From Ochotona curzoniae (Eukaryota; Chordata; Mammalia; Lagomorpha; Ochotonidae): a stretch of 64,000 nt of DNA. A program made the position numbers and the translations under genes. The stretch spans positions 37,518,501 to 37,582,500 of the forward strand of contig NW_024465885.1 in the NCBI RefSeq assembly GCF_017591425.1, read 5' to 3'. Shown here one piece after another: positions 1-8,908 of the stretch. The number at the start of each line of letters is the position of its first letter. Positions within the stretch are counted from its first letter, which is position 1. The notes beneath the pieces were generated by a model, which was given only the letters and a program-made list of their open reading frames with translations, searched no databases and was not told the DNA's origin.

Positions 1-2312
1 TCCTGGACAACTCTTTAATAAACAACATGTAAGCGGCTCTCGCATTCATGTATCCAGTGGGTTCCACCACAAACATCCCCTCAACAAAATACCTCTAGCA
101 TTTTAGAATCTGTCTTACTGGATCCAAATTATCTCAATCCTATGGAGTACAAAGATTTAACACTTGACACAAAACATTAAAAACAAGCTTGTAAAAAGAC
201 ACAAGGCTGGTCATAACACCTTCAATTAGATTGTCAACGCCTATCAAGTTCATGGCATACCATGCTATTGGCGTTAAGCCCTTGGATTTAAAGAGTATAA
301 TTCTTCCAGAAGAAAAAAGTAATGGAATTCAATATTGATTTTTAAAAGGACCAGTTTTAATACTCTTCACACTAAAGTAAAAAGTAAACATTGGCTGTCA
401 AACGCCAAAAAAGTAGGAAACCAGAAAAAAGACAATGAAATTTTTATTTTAATGCCCACTCAACTGAATCCCAAAACACTGAACTCTGTCTTCTTCGGAC
501 CTAATCATTACTAGGCACCCTCAACTGGAAGTATCTCAACCAACTGGGGGATTAATGAAGTATTTTAGGAAGAAGACTTTTTCTTTTCTTTTCTTTTCTT
601 TTTTTTTGGCTGAACCAACTAAATTCCTGAAGTAAAGTGCTTTAAGTGACCTAGTCACACTAAGCCACTGGTGACATATCTACATTTCTTCCAGGATAAA
701 ATAGTTCAGAAACAGTTGACTAATAAATCTCAAGTAAAAAGCTTTACTTTTCTTCGTATGCTTCTTTATACAATTTTTTAAACAAGCATTATAAATGGAA
801 GGAACTAATTTTCCTTTCCTTGGTATACTTTAAGAGCCTAAGTTTGACTAAGTTGCTAATTAATGTTTCTAAATTAACATGTATCTCTCAGTATACTGTT
901 CCTCGTTCTTCGTATATCTGAATGTGACCATGGTTTCTTAGGAATGCTTCCGTTATACCCTCTAATACACTGTACAGTCAAAACACTGTACGTGCTTTAA
1001 ACAAAATAACCACTTAAGAGCACTAGTACAGAAGATCGTCTATCAAATATTGCTTCTCATTTAATGGGTCTGAACATTAGCCTGTGAAGATTCAAGCTAT
1101 GACTTCAAAAACTTTGTGTTGAGGCTTTTGCATAAAGAAAAAAATTGAAATGGCCATAGAAGTGAGAGACTTTCATGTCTACCTATAAAGTCAACCTCTA
1201 AGAAAATATCATTTATAAAAACAATGTAATTACACTTTTGAAAATTCACCTAATAATAGAAGCAGCTATGAAAGTCATTTTTGAAGTAATCAAACCTTAA
1301 TGGATATCATTTTCTTCTTATTAAAATGAAATTTATATTGCTTCATTAATTTCATTGCAAACTACCCATCAGGCTAACACACAGAAGGAAAAACTCAACA
1401 AATGAGTTTGTAGTAACTGGGGGCCAGGAGGCAAGTTTGAATTATTCAAATAGATCTCAAGGGCAGGATTAAATCTCTTTTTTACTCCTTGAAAATGTCT
1501 CCATGGGATCCAAATATATTGCAGTCATTAAAGCTTTGAAATTTAGCAAAGCAACAAGAGTGATAATGCATTTCTTCACTTAGTACAAATGACTTCTCTT
1601 TAGACAATGCATCTTTCTCACTTGAATATCCTCTCTTGCTGCAAGGTCACTCATCAGCTTCCCATGTGAAGCACATTTTGCATCTTTGATGAAAATAGCA
1701 CATGGATTTTTCCAGAAGCAAACTAGGAGCACAAAGTATTCTATCCTTTTAGAAAGACAATCAAAGAGCTATTTCATACCAACCATATTGCAAAAATAAA
1801 AACAAATGCCTTGTTAAGTCAAATCTCTCATCTGAAAGGCTTGTGAAATTGAGAGGGAAAGAGATAATGCACAAATTAGGAATTTCAAACACTGTTTTAG
1901 GCCCATCCCTGCACTTAAGAAATCACTGCACTGATCTGTTTACCTACAAAACATGTGCTCTAGTCCCATTTTCGTAATGTTTGTTTTGTTTATTTATTTA
2001 CTCTGCATCTGTCGCCAGCTGTACTCATGTGATGGGGCAGCCATCTCCTGCTTTCCTGTCTCCTCCGAGCAGGATGTTAAGAACATGGTTCCTCTGGTTA
2101 CATCCTCTACCTGCAACTGGCCTCATCTTCTTTCAGGTGAGCAAGATAATTACAGGGAGAAGAATTAGACAAGGAAAACCGGCATAGATTGCTTGGGAGT
2201 CTGCTTCCTGACCCTTCAGTCGTAACTGAGCTATGGCATTCCTAGCTTCATATACTCAAACACCCCCACCTCACTCTGAAACCAATTATAAAAAAAAAAA
2301 ATACACTTTCAC
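1..2312. other. AT-rich intronic sequence, no gene seen
   Basis: Only short chance reading frames occur. A pyrimidine-rich TTTTC pentamer run lies at about 575-608. No recognisable interspersed repeat was found by eye. Low repeat density in proximal intron 1 is compatible with regulatory content, but nothing specific can be assigned. Confidence 0.6.
573..608. repeat. (TTTTC)n pentamer repeat
   Basis: About seven TTTTC/TTTCT units followed by T10. No SINE body is attached. Confidence 0.8.
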
Positions 2313-2600
2313 AGGTGAGCATGTGGCATGGTTGTTAAGACACCAGTTGGGAACGCCATAACCCACAATGAAGTTCCTGGTTTGAGCCCTGACTTTGCTT
2401 CCAATTCCAGCTTCCTACTAATATGTGTGTGCCCTTGGGAGGCAACCAGTGATGCTTTAACTACCTGGGTGCCACCCACGTGCGAGACCCAAAGAGCCAG
2501 GCTCCTGGCTTCAGCATGGCCCAGCTTCAGCTGTCATGGGCATCTTGGAAGCCAACCTAAGGGTAGGAGATTTGTCTCTGCCTTTCAATTAAAGAGAAAC
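2313..2600 (+). repeat. CSINE, old full-length copy
   Basis: It shows the C-repeat order: tRNA-related head with a GTGGCATGGTTGTTAAG-type A-box region, a degenerate B-box near 2365, then the body landmarks CCACGTG and AGACCC around 2478-2490, and a terminal pyrimidine-rich part followed by TTTCAATTAAA. It is strongly diverged. It is the only SINE in the 11 kb around APP exon 1 on the intron side. Confidence 0.75.
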
Positions 2601-3407
2601 TTTGTTTTTTTAATATTCAATGCTGACTTGTAAAATTTGTAGTTTGTGTTAAACGTTAGAGGACTATGAATGTGAAGTAACAATGCAATAGTCATAATAT
2701 GGTGGGTTATCCACACTCATTCTGTTTTGAAACTGATTTCTTGGAGAAATGCCACAAGCTCATGAGGTCGGTGTCTGTGCCACAAGATTCCATCTAAGAC
2801 CAAGTTTCTGCTGCCTTTCAAAGTCTTCCATTTCTGCTCGGATGGACAAGGCCTGCTGTCTGTTCTAGAAATGATGATGTTAAACACCAAACCAAGCCTA
2901 TTCACAACTTGTTCATAGCTGATGGCTGATGAGGAGCTGAATTAATAATCGAGTCAGAGTATTAGATGTGTAACAGTCTGCCAGTGCGTGGATTAGCAGG
3001 TCTTCCTCATATGTGTAAAATCCACTTATGCTTTTTGCAAATTTTGACACTGTCAGAAATTTTCAACGAACATGAATTACTTCACTACCTTTCAAAAAGT
3101 CAAATGAAACACTAAATATATATACTTAGTAAGTAAAATCTTATCTCAAAAATCTTATATGAAGTATGACTTTCACATTGAAATTGAATTCATTTCTTGT
3201 TACAGAGAAAAAGCTACCAAGTTCCAACTATAGTCTAAATTATCTGGTAAATGAAGTCGTCAACAAGTAAAACATGACATGGATTTCTTAAAAGTTTCTT
3301 GTGAGACTTAAATATATCCATTTTATATTGTCACCAGTAACAGCAACACTACTAAGTGCCTGGACCGTATAATCAGGTTCATTTGCAAGCCTTTTGCACC
3401 TACAAGA
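2601..3407. other. Intronic sequence, nothing recognised
   Basis: Mixed-composition intronic DNA between a SINE and a small DNA-transposon relic. Only short chance ORFs, no splice-flanked exon-like segment and no repeat landmark seen. Confidence 0.5.
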
Positions 3408-3522
3408 GTTCTTTGAAAAGTTCATGGAAAACAGAATTAAAAGTTCATTTTGATGCAAAAAAAAAATCCTGAAAATTTCACGGAACATACATATTTTAAA
3501 AAAACTTCCATGAATTAAAAAA
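3408..3522. mobile_element. Short DNA-transposon relic (MITE-like)
   Basis: The segment begins with TTTGAAAAGTTCATGGAA and ends with the roughly inverted ACTTCCATGAATT, around an A-rich core containing TTTTGATGCAAAA. This resembles the non-autonomous Tc1/mariner-type elements common in mammals, in which AAAGTTCATGGAA forms the inverted terminus. Family assignment is from memory and should be treated as tentative. Confidence 0.45.
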
Positions 3523-3574
3523 AATATTGCACTAAATAAAAATCTTATTTTTTATAATTTTTACAAAATATCCC

Positions 3575-3700
3575 ACTAGTAATTCAATTAATCCTCAACA
3601 AGCAGAAACACTATTATCCCCACTCAAAATAAGGCACAGCAGTTTGCTCATGGTCAACAGCTCCAAGGGAACCAAGCCAGAATCCATGCCATGCAACCCT
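3575..3700 (-). repeat. MIR fragment
   Basis: The order TAATCCTCAACAA, ACTATTATCCCCACT, AAGGCACAGCAG, GCTCATGGTCAACAGCT, AGCCAGAATCCATGCC follows the reverse complement of the mammalian-wide interspersed repeat core (bases around ATTATCCCCATTTTACAGATG and GTCACACAGCT in the consensus). Highly diverged, as expected for a pre-placental repeat. Confidence 0.65.
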
Positions 3701-4826
3701 AGCGTATGCAGCCCCGTGCTCACTGTGCAACGCTGCCTTCTCTAAGCACACCTATGGAACAGTCCATGAGTAAGTGTTCCTGGCTTTACAATATGCCTGG
3801 AATAGAAATTAACATTATAAATGTAGAAGTAACCCTAGTTCTCCACCCCCAGAGTGGGATTTTTAATCTCCCATCTTCCCCACTTCAACTACCATGAAAT
3901 AAAATTTTGCATTGTATTTTCATAAGATACTGCAGATTCTAGCAATGTTCAAGCTAAATGCGCACTGCATGGTTCTTCAAAATGCAGTCATGCCAAATAA
4001 ATCTAAAATAAATGACTTTTTAGCTCTCTGTTGCAGATGGGATTTCATAAAGTCAAGTCCTTTGAGCCACTCTTCAAAAGGCAGGTAAGCACAGATTAAA
4101 CATCACTTTTTTGTTTTTATCAAACTGCTAATTCATAAACAAATCTGGATTTTTCAATCATTCTAATCCTAGTTTGCATAGATTTCTAAGCAAGTATGAA
4201 TAAAATATTTCTATTACCAGGGTTCATCTACAGAGGAAAGTCTACTAAACATTTTTTCATTAAAAAAAATACTAATGTTTTCCCTGAAACACCTCTTAGG
4301 CTGCATGGGATTGAACTGAAGAAACAGTTATATAACACCTGCCTTTTCACGATGATTTTCATTTGCAAACTTAAAGATTTCAGTAGTCTAGTTTGGTTAA
4401 CAACAAAAATTAATGAAAGATTTCACAGTCAAGCCAAACAGGGAGAAGTAGGAAACCACTTGCAAGAAAAAAAAAACAAAAACAAAAATCAAACCTAAAT
4501 CATCCTATGCCCCACCCATTTTTCTCCATGTGAATTCCTTAGTCGAGATGCTGCTGGAGGTACCCAAGCTCCTGGATTCTGCTTTCAGTCCCTCGGTGCC
4601 TGACAACTGCCTCACAGGTTCCCCAGTGCTCTGCGGGGAGCACCCCGTGCAGGCATCTGGGTGCAGCTCACGCCTGCCTTCCCCAGAAGACTGGAAGCTC
4701 CTCCAAGGAAAAGACCAAAAGCACCACCAACAAAAATGTCCCCAGTGAATTAACGAGATTCATCTAACCAGAGCACAACCTTCCTCGTTCTTGTGTTACT
4801 TAAGAAGAAAAAGGTACTACTCACAA

Positions 4827-4867
<41 letters not shown>

Positions 4868-7029
4868 TCCTCTGTCAACACAAATACAGTGAATGCGGAC
4901 CTGAACCTCGCTCCCCGGCCCCGGGGATACAGACCTGGCTGGAAATGTACCGCCAGGAAATGCTTCAGGATTAGCTCATTCCATTTTTGCTTCACACATT
5001 AAATATAGGTGTTTACTCGGAATCTCTTGAACTCAGGATACCACTTAACCCGTACTTTCCCTCCGGCTCTTAACTCATTCTGCTTCCTTTTATAATCATG
5101 CGCATGTTTTATTTGCCCTGCAAACTTCCTGGGAAAGAGAGTGAATGCAAGCAAACTAAACCTTACATTCTGGAAGCTTTGCATTCCAGGTGCGTGTGCA
5201 CAGGTTTGCCTTTACACACGTCATCAACCTAACGTAGGAGCAATTCAAACAAAAGAATGTACTAAAAAAATGCTTTATAAATCGCTTCATAAAATTTGCA
5301 AAAACTTCATTTTTACTGAATCATATTATTAGATTTATTTGCCTTTTCAGGCACATAATAACTGCATTTATTTTCCACAATGACAACTTCCATCATAATA
5401 CAAACATTTATATAAGACTCCTGTGTGCCATAAAAACTGACATAAATTAGAATCATCCAGCGACAAGGAAAAAGCCTGGATCGTAAAGATAACCGCTCCA
5501 TTTTCCTTCGCACCAATATTCAATCAATCACATCTGTTTTTCATTTTTGTAAATCAGGAATCCTAATTTAACCTTGTGAGTGCTCCCACCTGGTAACTTC
5601 TCCGCAGGCCTAACAGCTTTATTAGGAACCTGGGCTGGGTTTCGGCTCTGAGCAAGGAGCTTTTGCAAGTCACTATGGCTCCCCAGGGGTCAGCAAGAAA
5701 AGGTTAACTCTTTTACAAGAGTACCAGGAAATCTGGGCCTCACTAATTAGTGTACAAGTTTTCTAACCCTCCAGCAGGGTTTGTCCCTGGCCCTGGGATT
5801 CCATCCCACCAGCCACTGCAACACCACCACAGGCTGTGAAGTTTAGGCTAGCTGCCTTCCTACCCCAGGGAAATAAAAGAAGTGGCAGACTGAATCAACT
5901 AAGTAAATAAACGTCAAGCTCTGTTGAACTCAGGCCTCTAACACTAAACCCAGGGAGGCCAGGAGGCCAGGCAATCCCGTGGCTTTCATGACAGGCAAGG
6001 CCACCTGCCGCAAACCCTTTTTCTGAGCTACCTGTTCTGTGAGCCCAGAGCTGGTTAAACGCCCCACCCCCAACCTCCTTAGACTGAATGGCCCACCCTC
6101 CACCAACGCTTTGCAAATTAATTGCTGCAATCTCACCTGCACCCTGGACTGGACGTGACAACAGCCCGTTGAACTATCCAAAAAGGACAGTAGAAATAGT
6201 CAAAAAACGCCAAAGACCAAAAATTAAAACTGAATCCCATCTGCCTGCAAGTTGCCTCATTTTATACGGGGGGGGGGGGAATACACACACACAATATACT
6301 TCTCAAGAAACTTCAATATTTTTTGACAAAAGGTCCAAAAAAACTGTTGCTATGATTTTAATGACTTGTCATTTTTAATTTGCAAATTAGACAATTAGGT
6401 AAAAGTGAAATACTTATACAAATAAGTGTCATCAGGTAAATAATTTCTTTTGAATAAGAAAAAAAAATCCTTTGGACGCTTAGAAAAACAACCTGTCTTA
6501 AGCAGCACCCACACTTCGGTGATTTGGAGGCACTCGGTAAAAATCAGAGGGGTTTGAAAAAAGTTCAATGACCTTGCAAATTACGGACCGAGAAAGTATA
6601 TTGGTGTGATTGTACAACCTCAGTGGACCTGCAAGGAAACAGTAGCCCGGAAATTGCTTTTTTGGAAAATTACTATGGGGGGGGCAATCAGGAGGGGAGA
6701 TTGCACACGGTAAAACAGGGAATGCGACGGATGTAAAACGCAGCCTGCTGTGCCCCAACGGTCACGCAAACAAGTTCAGAGCATCTATAGATACAAGGAA
6801 AAGCAGTCATTTGCGTTAGCCAAATGCTCCCGAGTTGGGTGAATGGCGCAGACTTGCTATGCACCTAGCGGTGGGTGGATTTCACCAGGCTGCAGCTCCT
6901 CGCAGCTTTTCTTTGCTACGCTGCAGAGGCGCCATCTTCTCCGTCTAAATCTTCACTCAATCCAATCCTTTCATCAGTACCCTAGAAAAAGAGACCCTGC
7001 GGTCCTCCCAGGCGTCCTGCACCCGCGGG
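3701..7029. other. Intronic sequence with GT microsatellite
   Basis: Apart from the GT repeat at 4829-4866 and a G9-10 run near 6270 (followed by a short CA stretch), this part of intron 1 shows no gene, no SINE and no LINE landmark. GC content rises from about 6.8 kb towards the CpG island. Confidence 0.55.
4829..4866. repeat. (GT)19 microsatellite
   Basis: Uninterrupted GT dinucleotides. Reading frames through it give meaningless alternating Cys-Val or Thr-His peptides. Confidence 0.95.
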
Positions 7030-8168
7030 GAGACTAGCTCACAATCCCCGGAGCTGCCAGGCAGCATGCTGCGCCTTCAGCAGACAAACGCCTCCTTTGA
7101 TGCATTGGAGGGGGAAGAGCTCCTGTTTCCCCATCACCCGCCACTGCCCTTGGCAGACGCGCGGCCGGCTCCCGGTACACTTCTCCCCCAGGACTCTGCA
7201 GCCCAGGCTCTGAATGGACACGCCCGAGGGGGTGGGGATCCCGGGTGGGAAGCAGAGGGGGGCTCCGGAGGCTCGTCCGGAGAGGCCCCAGCTCCAGCCC
7301 CTCCCGAGCGACCGGCACGACAGACGGGCGGGAGCCTGGGTGGCGCACCGAGACCGACGCGGCTCGGCCACCGCGCCCCGGACTGCGAGGGCGGAGTGTC
7401 GCGGCTTTTGTTCCTGGGGCCCTCCTCCCTCGCCCGGAGAAGCCCAGGGTGCGAACGGGACGTCCAGGCTTTGGGGGAAGCTGCGGGCAGGCGGTGTGGG
7501 TGCTCCGACCCCTCCCAGCTCTCGCAACTTAACACAAAAGGCAGACGCAGAAACGTTCAAAGTTTGCCTGCGGAAGGCGCTGCGCGACCCCGACGCTCGC
7601 CCCGGCTAGGGTGGCACCCGGGCGGCCGCCGGCCACGGGGAGGGGGAGGTTTGAGCCAGGAAGAGAGTGGGGGTGGGAGGAAAGGTGAAACGGGGCGTTT
7701 GAGAAGGCAAAGAGAAGCCCGGAGGGGCCCCGGTCTCCCCAGCTATCCCGACTCCTCCCCGGGACTCGAAAGAAAGGCAAGGACACAGATTTCATCCGGG
7801 CTGGCTGCGTTTTCGGTTTTTTTTTTTTCCCCACGTGCTCCCTTCCCCCATCCGGACGTCCCCCATTCCCAAGGTGAGGACTGTGTCGGGGTCTAGGATC
7901 TGGGTCGTTCCTCTCCCCTTGTCGCCCGAGGCTTGGCGCCGACCAGGGTGCCCCGGCGCCCGGCCCATCCCTCTCCGTGGGCAGGAGCGCGCGTCCCCAG
8001 CACAGGGCTGGGCCGAGGGCGGGATGCGCAGGGCGCCCGCGAGCGGACGTGGGAGGAAGCCGAGTCCCCTCCACCACCCACACTGACTGGGGTGAAAGAC
8101 TTGGGGTGGGGGTGGGGGAAACCGGGTTCCCGGGGTGGCCTCACCCAGCCCCCGTTCTGAGGCGCAGC

Positions 8169-8177
8169 ACCCACCTC
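8169..8177 (-). promoter_or_regulatory. APP: APP exon 1 splice donor
   Basis: On the minus strand the exon ends GAG and the intron begins GTGGGT, a usable U2-type donor weaker than GTAAGT/GTGAGT. The position is fixed by the 57-nt length of the exon 1 coding part in other mammals. Confidence 0.9.
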
Positions 8178-8231
8178 CAGAGCCCGAGCCGTCCAGGCGG
8201 TCAGCAGGAGCACTGCCAGACCGGGTAGCAT
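8175..8231 (-). CDS. APP: APP exon 1 coding part (signal peptide)
   Basis: Read on the minus strand from ATG at 8231 this encodes MLPGLAVLLLTAWTARALE, then a GT donor. APP is a type I membrane protein that is cleaved by secretases; exon 1 supplies only the signal peptide that sends it to the ER. The 57-nt length, the phase-0 end at GAG and the peptide all match exon 1 of mammalian APP (human MLPGLALLLLAAWTARALE, from memory), with differences at residue 7 (Val for Leu) and residue 11 (Thr for Ala). Both changes keep the hydrophobic core. The flanking GGTCGCG before ATG and the whole 5' UTR also match APP. An open frame extends upstream through a GTG at 8252, but the ATG at 8231 is the conserved start. 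The remaining 17 or so exons lie beyond the left edge. Confidence 0.97.
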
Positions 8232-8374
8232 CGCGACCCTGTTGCGGGGCACCGAGTGCGCTGCTGTGCCAGGGGGATCCGCCGCGCCCGCGCTCTGCCC
8301 GCCGCCTCCGCCGTCTGCAGGGCTCCCGCAGCCGCGCGGCTCCCGGCGCTCTCGCCCAGCGCTGCCGAGGGAAC
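8232..8374 (-). other. APP: APP 5' untranslated region
   Basis: Reading from about 8374 leftwards, the sequence opens with GTTCCCTCGGCAGCGCTG, corresponding to the human APP mRNA start (GTTTCCTCGGCAGCGG, from memory), and runs 143 nt to the ATG. Further shared blocks are GGCGAGAGC near the cap, GCAGAGC, GCGGCGGATCCC and CACAGCAGCGCACTCGGTGC. No upstream ATG is present, so no uORF with a standard start. The exact start site is inferred by homology; APP uses several closely spaced starts. Confidence 0.88.
8280..8323 (-). promoter_or_regulatory. APP: Candidate APP iron-responsive element in 5' UTR
   Basis: In human APP mRNA an atypical iron-responsive stem-loop overlapping the IL-1 acute box is reported at about +51 to +94, with CAGAGC in its loop region. 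Counting from the inferred cap at 8374, the same interval is 8280-8323, and the CAGAGC hexamer is retained at 8292-8297. The flanking GC-rich arms differ in several bases from human, so whether the fold is preserved is not shown here. Confidence 0.55.
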
Positions 8375-8416
8375 TGACGGAGCGGGAGTGCGGCGGCCGG
8401 GCGCGCAGCCCGGAGA

Positions 8417-8427
8417 GTCAGCTGATC
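8417..8427 (-). promoter_or_regulatory. APP: USF/E-box site (APB-alpha)
   Basis: The minus strand reads GATCAGCTGAC, identical to the human APB-alpha core as I recall it, at about -43 to -53 from the inferred cap. Confidence 0.8.
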
Positions 8428-8430
8428 CGG

Positions 8431-8440
8431 CCCGCCCCGC
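8431..8440 (-). promoter_or_regulatory. APP: GC box (Sp1-type)
   Basis: The minus strand reads GCGGGGCGGG at about -57 to -66. It is a canonical Sp1/KLF core between the USF and CTCF sites. Confidence 0.65.
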
Positions 8441-8456
8441 TCGGCGCCCGACAGGG

Positions 8457-8469
8457 ACCTCTAGCGGAG
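8457..8469 (-). promoter_or_regulatory. APP: CTCF site (APB-beta)
   Basis: The minus strand reads CTCCGCTAGAGGT. It aligns with human APB-beta (GCCGCTAGGGGT at about -93 to -82) at the same distance from the cap. The CCGCTAG core is kept, and the A in AGAGG falls where the CTCF consensus tolerates a purine. Confidence 0.8.
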
Positions 8470-8537
8470 CCGCCGTGGAGCTGCGCGCTCGCGCCCGCAG
8501 GGGCCCGCGGCCTCGGGCGCCCACAGGTGCCAGCGCT

Positions 8538-8573
8538 CCGGGAGCCGCGTGCGCCCCGGGAGCCGCGTGCGCC
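8538..8573 (-). repeat. 18-bp tandem duplication in APP upstream region
   Basis: Two adjacent perfect copies of CCGGGAGCCGCGTGCGCC (8538-8555 and 8556-8573), followed by a partial CCGTGCGCC. It lies about 165-200 bp upstream of the inferred cap. Confidence 0.9.
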
Positions 8574-8875
8574 CCGTGCGCCTGCCCGCCCGCGCCCCAC
8601 CTGGGCTCCGGGAACCGAGGCAGAGAAGGGAGGCACGGCGCAGGAGGAGGGGAAGGGGAGTCCTAGGACGCTGCGGCTCCAGGAAAGTCGGGAGCGCTCC
8701 CTGCTCGTTCCCGCGAGCGTGAATCATCCGACCTCTCCGGGATGTCCTAGAAAGGGCTGCTGCTGCTGGGCTACGTTTTGTCTGCATTTCGGGGTTTTGC
8801 TGGAGAGGTGGGGCGGGCGTTTCTGGAAGTACAGAACTAGCATTTCTTATGGAAACGCAAAAGCTTCGGGATTCA

Positions 8876-8908
8876 TCTCTCTCTCTCTCTCTCTCTCTCT
8901 CCTCTCTC
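8876..8908. repeat. (CT)n microsatellite
   Basis: CT dinucleotides from 8876 to 8900, then CCTCTCTC. It marks the upstream edge of the APP promoter region, about 0.5 kb from the cap. Confidence 0.9.

Larger units (their letters stand above)
1..8174 (-). other. APP: 5' part of APP intron 1
   Basis: This is the sequence downstream of the APP exon 1 donor, since the gene is read right to left. The first 1.1 kb or so (about 7030-8174) is CpG-rich and belongs to the promoter CpG island. The rest is AT-rich unique sequence with few repeats: one SINE, a MIR fragment, a short DNA-transposon relic and a GT microsatellite. No further exon was recognised; APP exon 2 is tens of kb away in other mammals. 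Assignment follows from exon 1 and its donor, not from anything in the intron itself. Confidence 0.85.
8375..8480 (-). promoter_or_regulatory. APP: APP proximal promoter
   Basis: The region just upstream of the inferred cap has no TATA box and is GC-rich. From the cap outwards it has GCTCCGTCAG, a USF/E-box site at 8417-8427, a GC box at 8431-8440 and a CTCF site at about 8458-8469. This is the order known for the human APP promoter, and the segment from CCGCTAG to CAGCTGACTC can be followed almost base by base. CTCF binding at APB-beta is reported to be the main activator of this promoter in human cells; USF at APB-alpha is secondary. The function here is inferred from sequence conservation. 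Confidence 0.88.
7030..8740. promoter_or_regulatory. APP: CpG island of the APP promoter
   Basis: A dense run of CG dinucleotides and a marked jump in GC content begin near 7030 and fade near 8740, in contrast to AT-rich DNA on both sides. The island covers the proximal promoter, exon 1 and about 1.1 kb of intron 1, as expected for a broadly expressed, TATA-less gene. Several long open frames on both strands inside it (up to 283 codons) are a by-product of stop-codon-poor GC-rich DNA and are not annotated as genes. Confidence 0.9.

Noticed and set aside
7066..7896. 276-codon open frame in the CpG island, and several overlapping ones on both strands (such as 8242-9093 and 7039-7560)
   Set aside because: Low-complexity Arg/Pro/Gly/Ala composition, overlapping frames on both strands, no family resemblance. 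GC-rich DNA has few stop codons; the only real coding sequence here is the 57-nt APP exon 1.
8175..8252. Longer APP start through an upstream in-frame codon at 8252
   Set aside because: The codon at 8252 is GTG; the ATG at 8231 is the conserved start and lies in a matching 5' UTR.
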